From positions 1-52,247 of the forward strand of contig CANJNI010000031.1 in assembly GCA_947475995.1 (NCBI GenBank): a DNA stretch of 52,247 nt, given 5' to 3'. This document shows positions 16,183 through 24,792 of this stretch, in pieces. The position numbers were made by a program, and so were the translations under genes. How positions within the stretch are numbered: the first letter of the stretch is position 1; the number at the start of each line of letters is the position of its first letter. The stretch comes from Beijerinckiaceae bacterium (GTDB lineage: Bacteria; Pseudomonadota; Alphaproteobacteria; Rhizobiales; Beijerinckiaceae). The notes under the pieces are model-generated. The model ran no database searches, was not told the DNA's origin, and was given only the letters and a program-made list of their open reading frames with translations.

Positions 16183-17961
16183 CTACTCCGCCGCGTCAGC
16201 CGTGATCGTGGAGCCGACCTGCGTCTCCAGCAGATGACGGTAAACTCCACCCGGACGCCCGACCAGATCGGCATGGGAACCGTCCTCGACGATCCTGCCA
16301 TGCTCGAACACGAGAATCCGGTCGAGCCGCTGGATCGTCGACAGCCTGTGGGCGATCACGATGGTGGTTCGTCCCTGGGTCAGCCGGTCCATCGCTTCGC
16401 GGATGAAATGTTCCGACACGGAATCAAGGCTCGACGTCGCCTCGTCGAGGATCAGGATCGGCGTATCGGCCAGAATGGCGCGCGCGATGGCGACTCGCTG
16501 GCGCTCGCCGCCCGAAAGCTTGATCCCGCGCTCGCCGACGAGCGTCTGATAGCCTTTCGGCAACCCGGCCACGAACTCGTCCACATGGGCGAGTTTCGCT
16601 GCTTCTCGAATCTGCTCCGGCGTCGCCCCCGGCCGTCCATAGGCGATGTTGTCCGTGAGTGAGCGATGGAACAGGACCGGTTCCTGCGGCACCAGACCGA
16701 TTGAACTGCGCAACGATGTTTGCGTGACGCGCGAAATGTTCTGTCCGTCGATCAGGATTCTCCCGCCGTCGAGATCGTAGAGACGCTGGATCAGCTTGAC
16801 GAAAGTCGACTTGCCCGCGCCCGATGGTCCAACCAGCCCAACCCGCTGGCCAGCCGGAATGTCGAGTGAGAATTGGTCGTACAGCGGCTCACCGGCGCCC
16901 TTGTAACGAAAGGTCACGCGGTCGAACGATATCGCGCCGCGCGAAACACTGAGTTGGGCCGCATCGGGCGCGTCGGCGACCTGAATGCTCGTGTCGCGGA
17001 ATTCCAGCACGTCGTCCATGTCGTTGACGGTGCGCTGCACGGTGCGGACGTGCTGCGAGATGTCGCGCAGGTAACCGGCGATCAAAAACTGAGTGGCCAG
17101 CAGACTGGCGATATCGCCCGGCGTTGCCTGCCCCTGCTGCCAGAGCCAAAGCCCTGTCCCCAGCATGGAGGCCTGCAGGACCATCATCAGCGCAGCCTGA
17201 ATCAGGCCTGCCCATGCGGCGCGGTCCCACCAGACGATGGAGCTGCGTTGCCAGTGTCCGGCGACGTCGGCGAACATCTGGTCCTCGCGGGATTCCGCCG
17301 CAAAGCTCTTCACCGCCTGATTGCCCGTGATCGAATCCGCGATGGCGCCGTTCATGCGCGAATCCCATTCGCGCGCGACGACATTTGCGGGCCGGATCCA
17401 GTAGACGGAAATCGAGATGGTCGTCGCCAGATAGACCACGATGCAGGAAAAGACGATGACGCCCAGCATGGGCCATCGCCATCCGAACACTGCCGTGATG
17501 CCGGCCAGCACCACCACTGCGGGAATGAGATTGAAGACCAGCGTGTCGGTAAACGTGTCGAAAGACCCCATGCCGCGCGTGATCTTGCGAACTGTTGCGC
17601 CGGCGAAGGAATTCGCGTGCCAGTCGGACGAAAAGCGTTGCACCTTGCCGAAAGCGTCGCGTCCGATCGCCGTGATGGCCCGCGCGCTCATGCGGTTGAG
17701 CATGAACGTGACGCCCTGCCGCGAGGACTGGAACACCAGCGTCAGGACGATGAAGAAGATCAGCGCCCTGGTGGCTGCTTCGGAATTGGCGGTTCCCTTC
17801 GAGACTTCATCGACGAGCGCGCCCGAGGCCCACGGGATCGCGACGTCGATCAGCGTGGATGACACGCGCGCCACGAGAATCGCAGCGAACAGTCGCGGCG
17901 TCTGCAGCCAGTAGTGGGTCACGAACCGCCAGACGCGGCCATATTTCTGCTGTTTCGCCAT
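16183..17961 (-). CDS. ABC transporter, fused permease and ATPase (half-transporter exporter)
   Basis: The 592 residues comprise an N-terminal six-helix membrane domain (about 20–315) and a C-terminal ATPase. The latter has Walker [10 protein letters not shown] (about 378–386), signature [14 protein letters not shown], Walker [13 protein letters not shown] and the switch His in IAHRL. This is the ABCB/MsbA-like exporter layout; it should act as a dimer in the inner membrane. The substrate (lipid, peptide or drug) cannot be told. It lies 70 bp downstream of rsh and 80 bp upstream of pyrE on the same strand, so it has been inserted in the otherwise housekeeping series. Confidence 0.88.
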   Translation of the reverse strand: MAKQQKYGRVWRFVTHYWLQTPRLFAAILVARVSSTLIDVAIPWASGALVDEVSKGTANSEAATRALIFFIVLTLVFQSSRQGVTFMLNRMSARAITAIGRDAFGKVQRFSSDWHANSFAGATVRKITRGMGSFDTFTDTLVFNLIPAVVVLAGITAVFGWRWPMLGVIVFSCIVVYLATTISISVYWIRPANVVAREWDSRMNGAIADSITGNQAVKSFAAESREDQMFADVAGHWQRSSIVWWDRAAWAGLIQAALMMVLQASMLGTGLWLWQQGQATPGDIASLLATQFLIAGYLRDISQHVRTVQRTVNDMDDVLEFRDTSIQVADAPDAAQLSVSRGAISFDRVTFRYKGAGEPLYDQFSLDIPAGQRVGLVGPSGAGKSTFVKLIQRLYDLDGGRILIDGQNISRVTQTSLRSSIGLVPQEPVLFHRSLTDNIAYGRPGATPEQIREAAKLAHVDEFVAGLPKGYQTLVGERGIKLSGGERQRVAIARAILADTPILILDEATSSLDSVSEHFIREAMDRLTQGRTTIVIAHRLSTIQRLDRILVFEHGRIVEDGSHADLVGRPGGVYRHLLETQVGSTITADAAE

Positions 17962-18031
17962 AGGGGCTCTATAACCTTTCGGCGTGCGCGACGAAATCGC
18001 CCCTGCCTGTGAGGCCGCAGCGTCGCCATCA

Positions 18032-20245
18032 CTATCCGTTGACCCGCTCCACCTTGCTGACGACGCTCTTCGACCTGAGCGTCGAGACGATGGCGTTCAG
18101 ATGCTTGAGATCCGCCACTTCAAGGTCCAGCACCACGTCCCGGAAGTCGGGCGAATGGTTGCGGAATTCAATATGGTCGATGTTCGCGCCTGCATCGCCG
18201 ATGACGGTCGCAATCGTCCCGAGCGATCCGGGCTCGTTGACCGCGCTGACCACAAGCTGCGCCGGAAAAAGCTCACGCCGGTCGTTGTCGAGGTCCCAGC
18301 GCACATCCAGCCAGCGCTCCGGCTGATCGTCGAAGGCCGTCAGCGCAGGTGACTGGATGGGATAGATCGTGATGCCCTCGCCCGGCGTCAGGATGCCGAC
18401 AATACGGTCGCCCGGAACAGCGCCGCCGTTTGGTGCGAACCGGACCGGCAGATCGCCATTGAGTCCCCGGATCGGAATCGCATGGTCGGACCCCGCCTGA
18501 TCGGCGCCCGGAACCTTGAACACGAGGCTCGCAGCCTTCTTGATTCCGAACCAGCCGCTCTCCCCCTTGGCGGGAGTCGGTCCAGCCAGACTCTTGCGGT
18601 CCACCACGAAATCCGGGTGAACCGCCTTCACCACATCGCCCGAGAACATCTCGCCGCGCCCGACGGCAGCCAGCACGTCTTCCAGCGATTGTCTCGCAAG
18701 ACGCGGGAGCGCCGCCCTCAGCGCCTCCTCCGACCAGGGTTTGCCAGCCCGTTCGAAAGCGCGCTGTATGATCTGCTTGCCCAGCCCCGCATATTGCGCG
18801 CGCACCGCATCGCGCGTGGAACGGCGAATGGCCGCCCGCGCCTTGCCGGTGACCACGAAGGACTCCCACGCGGCCGGCGGAGTCTGGCCTTCGGCGCGAA
18901 CGATCTCGACTTCATCGCCGTTCGAAAGCTCGGAAAGCAAGGGAGAGATTCTGCCGTTGATCTTCGCCCCTACGGCGCTGTTGCCCACATCCGTATGCAC
19001 CGCATAGGCAAAGTCGATGGGAGTTGCGCCTCGGGGCAGTGCGATGAGCCTGCCTTTGGGGGTGAAGCAGAACACCTGATCGTGGAACATTTCGAGCTTG
19101 GTATGCTCGAGAAATTCCTCGGGACTGTCGCCCTCGCCCAGCAGTTCGATGGTGCGCCGCAGCCATTGATAGGCGCGGCTCTCCTGCGCCAGCGCATCCT
19201 TGTCGGCGGCGCGGCCATCCTTGTAGAGCGCATGACCCGCAATGCCATGCTCGGCAATGGCGTGCATGGTCCCGGTTCGCACCTGCAGTTCGACGCGCTG
19301 GCGGCCCGGCCCGACCACCGTCGTGTGCAGCGAGCGATAGTCATTTTGCTTCGGCGTCGAGATGTAGTCCTTGAAGCGCCCCGGCACCATCGGCCACTTG
19401 GTATGAACGATGCCCAGCACCCGGTAGCAATCCTCGACGGTCTTGACGAGCACGCGGAACCCGAAGATGTCCGACAATTGCTCGAAGGCGATGGATTTGC
19501 GCTCCATCTTGCGCCAGACCGAATAGGGGTTTTTCTGACGGCCGCTGACGTCCGCCGTGATGCCGCGCTCGGCGAACTCATTCATGAGTTCCTGTTCGAT
19601 GCGCTTGATGATTTCGCCGTTGCGCAGCCGCAGGTCCGCCAGACGCGACACGATCATCGCGAAAGCTTCGGGCATCAGATGCCGGAAAGCGAGATTCTCC
19701 AGTTCGTCGCGCATGGACTGCATGCCCATGCGGCCGGCCAGCGGGGCGTAGATATCGAGCGTTTCCTGCGCGATGCGGGCCCGTTTGTCGGGCGGCACGA
19801 AATGCAGCGTCCGCATATTGTGAAGGCGGTCGGCGAGCTTGACCAGCAGGACCCTGACGTCGTCCGCTATCGCGAGCAGCAGCTTGCGGAAGTTTTCCGC
19901 CTGCTCGGCGCGCTTGGAGACAAGATCGAGCTTCTTGAGTTTCGTCAGCCCATCGACCAGACGGCCGATCTCGTGGCCGAACAATTGGTCGATTTCCTCC
20001 CGGGTAGCGCTCGTATCCTCGATCGTGTCGTGCAGCACGGCGGCCACGATCGTGGCGTCGTCGAGCTTCATGTCCGTCAGGATCGCGGCGACTTCCAGCG
20101 GGTGCGAAAAATATGGGTCGCCAGAGGCCCGCTTCTGCGAACCGTGCGCCTTCATGGCATAGACATAGGCACGATTCAGCAGCACCTCGTCGGCATGCGG
20201 ATTATACTTCCGCACACGATCGACAAGTTCGTATTGCCTCATCAT
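18032..20245 (-). CDS. rsh: Bifunctional (p)ppGpp synthetase/hydrolase (RelA/SpoT homologue)
   Basis: This 737-residue protein controls the stringent response. The hydrolase HD domain (about 25–150) keeps His72-Asp73 in HDTIEDT, so degradation should work. The synthetase domain (about 230–345) has RFKDYISTPKQNDYRSLH and VELQVRTGTMHAIAEHG. A TGS domain (about 400–460, FTPKGRLIALPRGATPIDFA) and a C-terminal ACT domain (about 665–735) follow. Alphaproteobacteria typically have only this one long enzyme. The start is the MMRQYELVDRV methionine pair (20245 or 20242). rpoZ, whose product also binds ppGpp with RNA polymerase, lies 145 bp upstream, the usual pairing. Confidence 0.95.
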   Translation of the reverse strand: MMRQYELVDRVRKYNPHADEVLLNRAYVYAMKAHGSQKRASGDPYFSHPLEVAAILTDMKLDDATIVAAVLHDTIEDTSATREEIDQLFGHEIGRLVDGLTKLKKLDLVSKRAEQAENFRKLLLAIADDVRVLLVKLADRLHNMRTLHFVPPDKRARIAQETLDIYAPLAGRMGMQSMRDELENLAFRHLMPEAFAMIVSRLADLRLRNGEIIKRIEQELMNEFAERGITADVSGRQKNPYSVWRKMERKSIAFEQLSDIFGFRVLVKTVEDCYRVLGIVHTKWPMVPGRFKDYISTPKQNDYRSLHTTVVGPGRQRVELQVRTGTMHAIAEHGIAGHALYKDGRAADKDALAQESRAYQWLRRTIELLGEGDSPEEFLEHTKLEMFHDQVFCFTPKGRLIALPRGATPIDFAYAVHTDVGNSAVGAKINGRISPLLSELSNGDEVEIVRAEGQTPPAAWESFVVTGKARAAIRRSTRDAVRAQYAGLGKQIIQRAFERAGKPWSEEALRAALPRLARQSLEDVLAAVGRGEMFSGDVVKAVHPDFVVDRKSLAGPTPAKGESGWFGIKKAASLVFKVPGADQAGSDHAIPIRGLNGDLPVRFAPNGGAVPGDRIVGILTPGEGITIYPIQSPALTAFDDQPERWLDVRWDLDNDRRELFPAQLVVSAVNEPGSLGTIATVIGDAGANIDHIEFRNHSPDFRDVVLDLEVADLKHLNAIVSTLRSKSVVSKVERVNG

Positions 20246-20390
20246 GTTTTTGTTGATTCCCGCGCCGCCAGTTCCATCTGCCTGAAATATCGGCTCTGCG
20301 GCGCACGCAAGCAAGCGTTCTGTGCGGACGGGACGAAAAAGTCGCCCGCCCGGACACAAAACCTCAAAACTGCATCAAATCGGGAAAAGA

Positions 20391-20786
20391 CTACTCGGCT
20401 TCGTCGTCCGTCTCGACCGGCGGCACCAGGCCTTCGAGGCCGCGCAGCAGGTCTTCTTCGGTCATGCGGTCGAACTGCACATCGCCCGGCTGATCGGCGC
20501 CGGAAGCTTCCGTCGGCGGGTTGAGGGCCGGCACGGTTTCGGCTTCGGGTTCGTCCACTTCCACATGCTTCTGCAGCGCATGGATCAGGTCTTCCTTGAG
20601 ATCTTCCGGCGACAGCGAGGTCTCGGCAATTTCGCGCAACGCGACAACCGGGTTCTTGTCATTGTCGCGGTCGACGGTGATGGAGGAGCCCGAAGCGATC
20701 ATGCGGGCGCGGTGACCGGCCATCAGCACGAGTTCGAAACGGTTTTCGACTTTGTCGATGCAATCTTCGACGGTGACGCGGGCCAT
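20391..20786 (-). CDS. rpoZ: DNA-directed RNA polymerase omega subunit
   Basis: The 131-residue omega subunit helps assemble the beta' subunit and contributes to ppGpp sensing. The conserved core is at the N-terminus: [28 protein letters not shown] and [10 protein letters not shown]. The second half is an acidic, proline-containing extension ending [10 protein letters not shown], common in Hyphomicrobiales and longer than the 91-residue E. coli protein. It precedes rsh on the same strand. Confidence 0.96.
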   Translation of the reverse strand: MARVTVEDCIDKVENRFELVLMAGHRARMIASGSSITVDRDNDKNPVVALREIAETSLSPEDLKEDLIHALQKHVEVDEPEAETVPALNPPTEASGADQPGDVQFDRMTEEDLLRGLEGLVPPVETDDEAE

Positions 20787-21220
20787 AGGCGGCGATTCCT
20801 GATCTGGCGATGAGCGGGATATTCAGGCGCTGATACACGATCGCAAAAAACAACGCAACCGAGGGGCGATTCGTCGCATCCGCATGACGATCACGCTGCA
20901 ATTTGCATCTAAAGAATTGCTTGAACGCAACCACAGCTTTTCCCGGCCCCGGTCCGGAGCGCCGCAATACAGTCAAGGTTATGCAATCAAAGGGAAAATT
21001 CAGAAACGGCGAGCATTCCGCCTTGACTCGTGCTCCCCCGCATTTCAAATGTGACGCACTTGGCAAAGGCTCGGGCAAGACACATATCGGTGATCGCTGC
21101 GCCTTCGTTTGGAAGACAGTCAGAGCGGGGCGTCATTTCATGACGTGATTGTCGATCATTGGCGGATTTTCCGGTCCGAGTTGCGCAATACGAGAGCTTT
21201 GGGAACAGAAAGAGCTAAAA
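20787..21220. other. 434-bp intergenic region between divergent rpoZ and NYN gene
   Basis: This is one of the two longest non-coding stretches. It must hold the promoters for rpoZ (minus) and for the NYN-domain gene (plus). It is locally AT-richer (20845–20990) and contains several short open frames, none with family sequence or a convincing ribosome binding site. I looked for a T-loop (GGTTCGAATCC-like) or a tmRNA tag because smpB is close, and saw none on either strand. No strong -35/-10 pair stands out; a TTGACT at 21023–21028 has no good -10 partner. Confidence 0.4.
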
Positions 21221-21838
21221 ATGGCTGAGAGTGAACGGATTGCCCTATTCATTGACGGCGCCAATTTATATGCGACCGCCAAGTCCCTCGGCTTCGATAT
21301 TGACTACAAGCGCCTGCTGAAGGAATTCCAGTCTCGCGGTCGTTTGGTACGTGCATTCTATTATACGGCTCTGGTGGAAGATCAGGAATATTCTTCCATT
21401 CGTCCGTTGATCGACTGGCTCGACTATAATGGCTATGCGGTCGTCACCAAGCCCACCAAGGAATTCGTCGACTCGCTCGGTCGCCGCAAGGTCAAGGGCA
21501 ACATGGACATCGAACTTGCGGTGAACGCCATGGAGATGGCCCCGCATATCGACCATATGGTCCTGTTCTCCGGCGACGGCGACTTCCGTTCGCTCGTCGA
21601 GGCGATGCAGCGCAAGGGCGTCCGGGTTTCGGTGGTTTCGACGATCACCACTCACCCGCCGATGGTGGCGGACGAACTGCGCCGCCAGGCCGATGAGTTC
21701 GTCGATCTGATCCATCTGGCCGCCAAGGTCGGTCGCGACCCGGCCGAGCGGGCCGAGCGGGCCCAGCGCTTCCAGGAGCGCCGCATCCCGGCGACCTCAG
21801 CCTCCTATGCCCCGGGGGACGACGAAGAGTCGCCCTGA
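21221..21838 (+). CDS. NYN domain protein (LabA/DUF88 family, predicted ribonuclease)
   Basis: The 205 residues carry a PIN-like NYN domain (about 5–165). It keeps the acidic residues expected to bind metal: FIDGANLY near the start, KGNMDIELAVNAM in the middle and LFSGDGDFRSLVEAM later. Such proteins are predicted RNA-processing nucleases; the alphaproteobacterial form is strongly conserved but little studied. The tail (AERAERAQRFQERR) is basic and disordered. The ATG at 21221 has the purine-rich agaaagagc upstream and begins the conserved MAESERIALF; a TTG at 21149 would add 24 residues without family character. The UDG gene follows after 23 bp. Confidence 0.88.
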   Translation: MAESERIALFIDGANLYATAKSLGFDIDYKRLLKEFQSRGRLVRAFYYTALVEDQEYSSIRPLIDWLDYNGYAVVTKPTKEFVDSLGRRKVKGNMDIELAVNAMEMAPHIDHMVLFSGDGDFRSLVEAMQRKGVRVSVVSTITTHPPMVADELRRQADEFVDLIHLAAKVGRDPAERAERAQRFQERRIPATSASYAPGDDEESP

Positions 21839-21861
21839 ACGCTTGACGACGAGCCGGGAAC

Positions 21862-22551
21862 ATGGTCCCCGGCTTGTCCATGAAAAAGCCGGCCCCCGCT
21901 TCTCCCCAGCCTTCCCGCGATTGTCCCGTCTGCCCCCGGCTGGCGGCGTTCCGCGAATCGATTCGCGCCAGGGAACCTGACTGGCACAACGCTCCCGTGC
22001 CGAGCTTCGGCGGGCCTGACGCCCGCCTGCTCGTGGTGGGCCTCGCGCCCGGTTTGCGGGGCGCGAACCGCACGGGGCGGCCGTTCACGGGCGATTGGGC
22101 GGGGGACCTGCTCTTCGCCACCCTTCTCAAGTTCGGTTTCGCGAAGGGCGACTACCAGGAGCGCCCGGACGATGGTCTGGCGCTGCAGGACTGCATGATC
22201 ACCAATGCGGTGCGCTGCGTCCCTCCCGAAAACAAGCCGACGCCTGCCGAGATCCGGGACTGTCGCATCTTTCTGGAACCCACCATCGAGACCAATCGCA
22301 AGCTCATCGCCCTCGTGGCGCTCGGTCGCATCGCGCATGACAGCGTGGTCCGGGCCCTGGGCCAGAAACTCTCGAGCGTTCCCTTCGGACACGGCGCCCA
22401 GCACACGATCATGCAGGCAAACGGCAAGGCGATCCGGCTTTTCGACAGCTATCATTGCTCGCGCTACAACACGAACACGGGCGTACTGACCACGCAGATG
22501 TTCGAGGACGTGTTCCGCAGTGTCCGGACCTTCGTGGACGAAAGCGCCTAG
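21862..22551 (+). CDS. Uracil-DNA glycosylase, family 5 (UDGb)
   Basis: The 229-residue enzyme removes uracil and other deaminated bases from [22 protein letters not shown] is motif A of family 5, and [10 protein letters not shown] matches the second active-site motif. The N-terminal DCPVCPRL pair and later cysteines ([10 protein letters not shown]) fit the iron–sulphur ligands of this group. Starts at 21862 or 21880 are both possible; the longer is given. The stop codon shares its bases with that of the convergent smpB (22548–22551, CTAG read on both strands). It probably forms a short unit with the NYN gene. Confidence 0.9.
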   Translation: MVPGLSMKKPAPASPQPSRDCPVCPRLAAFRESIRAREPDWHNAPVPSFGGPDARLLVVGLAPGLRGANRTGRPFTGDWAGDLLFATLLKFGFAKGDYQERPDDGLALQDCMITNAVRCVPPENKPTPAEIRDCRIFLEPTIETNRKLIALVALGRIAHDSVVRALGQKLSSVPFGHGAQHTIMQANGKAIRLFDSYHCSRYNTNTGVLTTQMFEDVFRSVRTFVDESA

Positions 22552-23024
22552 CCGCGCTCGCGCAGCAGGCGGCCTTTTTCGCGGTTCCAGTCGCGATTCT
22601 TCTCGGTCTCGCGCTTGTCGTGCAACTGCTTGCCGCGCGCGATGGCGATTTCCAGTTTCGCCCGTCCGCGCGCGTTGAAATAGAGCTTGAGCGGCACGAT
22701 CGTCATGCCTTCGCGCTCGACAGCCTGCGCCAGCTTGGCGATTTCCTTGATCTTCAGCAGCAGTTTCCGCGGCCGCTTGGGCTCGTGGTTGAAGCGGTTG
22801 GCCTGCAGATATTCCGGCACATTGGCGTTGATGAGAAACACTTCGCCCTTGCGATCGACGCTCACATAGCTTTCGGCAATCGTGGCCTTGCCGGTGCGAA
22901 GCGCCTTCACCTCGGTGCCGGTCAACGCAATGCCGGCCTCATAGGTCTGGCCGATCTCGAAGTCGAACCGCGCGCGACGGTTGTCTGCGGCGATCTTGAA
23001 ATTGGAGGGTTCCTTGGCGGCCAT
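22548..23024 (-). CDS. smpB: SsrA-binding protein SmpB
   Basis: The 158-residue protein carries tmRNA into stalled ribosomes. Core motifs [38 protein letters not shown] and [19 protein letters not shown] are all present, with the basic C-terminal tail [16 protein letters not shown] that probes the decoding centre. The ATG at 23024 has a strong GGAAGGTTTGAAG upstream, which overlaps the end of the PaiB-like gene (3 bases between stop and start). tmRNA itself was not found in this window. Confidence 0.96.
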   Translation of the reverse strand: MAAKEPSNFKIAADNRRARFDFEIGQTYEAGIALTGTEVKALRTGKATIAESYVSVDRKGEVFLINANVPEYLQANRFNHEPKRPRKLLLKIKEIAKLAQAVEREGMTIVPLKLYFNARGRAKLEIAIARGKQLHDKRETEKNRDWNREKGRLLRERG

Positions 23025-23027
23025 TCT

Positions 23028-23660
23028 TCAAACCTTCCGGCCGCTGCGGCGCATTTCGTCTATCACTTCACGCGCGCCCGCGCCGCCATCTTCTTCCACG
23101 GCGCGCAGGACGCCCGCCTGGTCCGCCGCGCTGCGGTTCTGCGAAATCTTGAACTTGCCCGTGAGCGACGCGATGGAGATTTCAAATCCCACAATGGCGC
23201 GCAACTGCCCCTCGATGAAATCGGCAGGCGCATCGTCCACGGCCCACGGCGCCGGGCGGGCGGCCTCATGGCGATCGGTCAGATCGCCCACGAGGGCCCG
23301 CAACCATGCAGGATCGTGAATCGCTCTCGCCGTGCCTGTCGCCTGCGCCATCATGTAATTCCACGTCGGCACAACTTTGCCGGTCTCCTGCTTGGTCGCA
23401 TACCACGCAGGTGTCACATAGTGATCGGGACCCTGAAAAACAGCCAGGACCGGCCTGCCTGTTTCAAATTCGCCCCACATCGGATTAGCCCGCGCGAGAT
23501 GTCCGCGAAGCGTCCGCGCTTCCCGGTCCACCAGCATGGGGACCGGATTGGCCAGCAGACCGGCAGCGCCGCCCGTGATGAGCAGTCCGAGCGGATGACG
23601 TTCGATGAAATCGAACAACCGCTCCTCGTCATCCATGCGAAAGTGCGCAGGCGTGTACAT
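23028..23660 (-). CDS. FMN-binding negative transcriptional regulator family (PaiB-like)
   Basis: The 210-residue protein matches the PaiB family from its start (MYTPAHFRMDDEERLFDFI) through the split-barrel region PNPVPMLVDREARTLRGHLARANP-type block (about 38–62) and VFQGPDHYVTPAWYATK (about 75–91). B. subtilis PaiB is linked to sporulation and protease control, but in most bacteria family members are unstudied and may be flavin enzymes rather than regulators. It lies between dapA (25 bp upstream) and smpB (3 bp downstream), probably in one transcript, which is not the usual make-up of this locus. Confidence 0.85.
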   Translation of the reverse strand: MYTPAHFRMDDEERLFDFIERHPLGLLITGGAAGLLANPVPMLVDREARTLRGHLARANPMWGEFETGRPVLAVFQGPDHYVTPAWYATKQETGKVVPTWNYMMAQATGTARAIHDPAWLRALVGDLTDRHEAARPAPWAVDDAPADFIEGQLRAIVGFEISIASLTGKFKISQNRSAADQAGVLRAVEEDGGAGAREVIDEMRRSGRKV

Positions 23661-23685
23661 TGAAACCGCCCCGCATGGCGCGCGA

Positions 23686-24579
23686 TCAGGCGCTGATCAG
23701 TCCGGCATGAACCATCGCGCTGCGCACGACCGCCTTGCTGGGCTCCGTCATGGGCACCAGCGGCAGACGCACCTCTTCGCGCATCTTGCCGAGCACCGAC
23801 AATCCGTACTTCGCGCCGGTCACGCCGGCCTCTACGAACACGCCCGCGTGCAGAGGCGTCAGGCGATCCTGCACCTTGAGCGCTGCGGCGAAGTCGCCCT
23901 TCCCGGCGGCGTTCTGAAGGTCGACGCAGGCGCGCGGCGCGACATTCGAGACAACGGAGATGCAGCCATGCGCCCCGGCCGCAAGGCACGACAGCGCCGT
24001 GATGTCATCGCCCGAAAGCTGGATGAAGTCCGGACCCATCGCATGACGCTGCAGCGAGATGCGACCTACATTGCCGGTCGCGTCCTTCACGCCCGCGATG
24101 TTCTTCAGTTCGAACAGGCGCTTCATCGTATCGACCGACATGTCGATCACCGAGCGCGGCGGGATATTGTACATGATGATCGGAATGCCGATGGCGTCGT
24201 TGATCGCCTTGAAGTGCTGATACATGCCCTCCTGATTGGGCTTGTTATAATAGGGCGTCACGACAAGCACGGCGTCGGCGCCCGCCTTTTCGGCGTGCCT
24301 TGCAAGCTCGACGGCCTCATGCGTGTTGTTGGAACCCGCCCCCGCCACGACCGGAACACGGCCCCTGGCTTCTGAAATGCAAATTTCGACGACGCGCCGA
24401 TGCTCGTCGTGCGACAGGGTCGGGCTTTCGCCGGTGGTGCCAACCGGAACGAGGCCGTGAATGCCCTGCTCGATCTGCCAGTTCACCAGGTCGCGGAAAG
24501 CCTGTTCGTCCAGTTTTCCGTCCTTGAAAGGGGTGACCAGAGCCGTCATCCAACCCTTAAGTCTCTGTGCCTTCGTCAT
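23686..24579 (-). CDS. dapA: 4-hydroxy-tetrahydrodipicolinate synthase
   Basis: The 297-residue TIM-barrel enzyme condenses pyruvate with aspartate semialdehyde, the first committed step to diaminopimelate and lysine. [14 protein letters not shown] holds the substrate-binding Thr pair, [11 protein letters not shown] holds the catalytic Tyr, and [11 protein letters not shown] holds the Schiff-base Lys. The ATG at 24579 follows GGAAGGTCGAA, a good ribosome binding site; the longer upstream frame overlaps the promoter region shared with the divergent transglycosylase. Downstream genes paiB-like and smpB are likely co-transcribed. Confidence 0.95.
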   Translation of the reverse strand: MTKAQRLKGWMTALVTPFKDGKLDEQAFRDLVNWQIEQGIHGLVPVGTTGESPTLSHDEHRRVVEICISEARGRVPVVAGAGSNNTHEAVELARHAEKAGADAVLVVTPYYNKPNQEGMYQHFKAINDAIGIPIIMYNIPPRSVIDMSVDTMKRLFELKNIAGVKDATGNVGRISLQRHAMGPDFIQLSGDDITALSCLAAGAHGCISVVSNVAPRACVDLQNAAGKGDFAAALKVQDRLTPLHAGVFVEAGVTGAKYGLSVLGKMREEVRLPLVPMTEPSKAVVRSAMVHAGLISA

Positions 24580-24792
24580 TTCGACCTTCCAGACCCCGCC
24601 ATCGCCCCACGATTGCCGAAATTGACCGGCTATGTCGCCCCAGCCCGAACGGGCCCTGCGCGCGATCACCCATAGCCCTTCGGGGAGATTCCGAAAAGGC
24701 CCCGCCGGGGCAAGGGGCAGGATCGCGATGGTTAGCAAGACGTAAACGCATTCTTGTCAGACTGGGGCGGTCTGCAGCACTGGGGAAGTGAC

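Noticed and set aside
20787-21220. Possible tmRNA (ssrA) gene, because smpB lies within 2 kb
   Set aside because: No T-loop consensus, no CCA-ended acceptor half and no recognisable tag-peptide frame were found on either strand.
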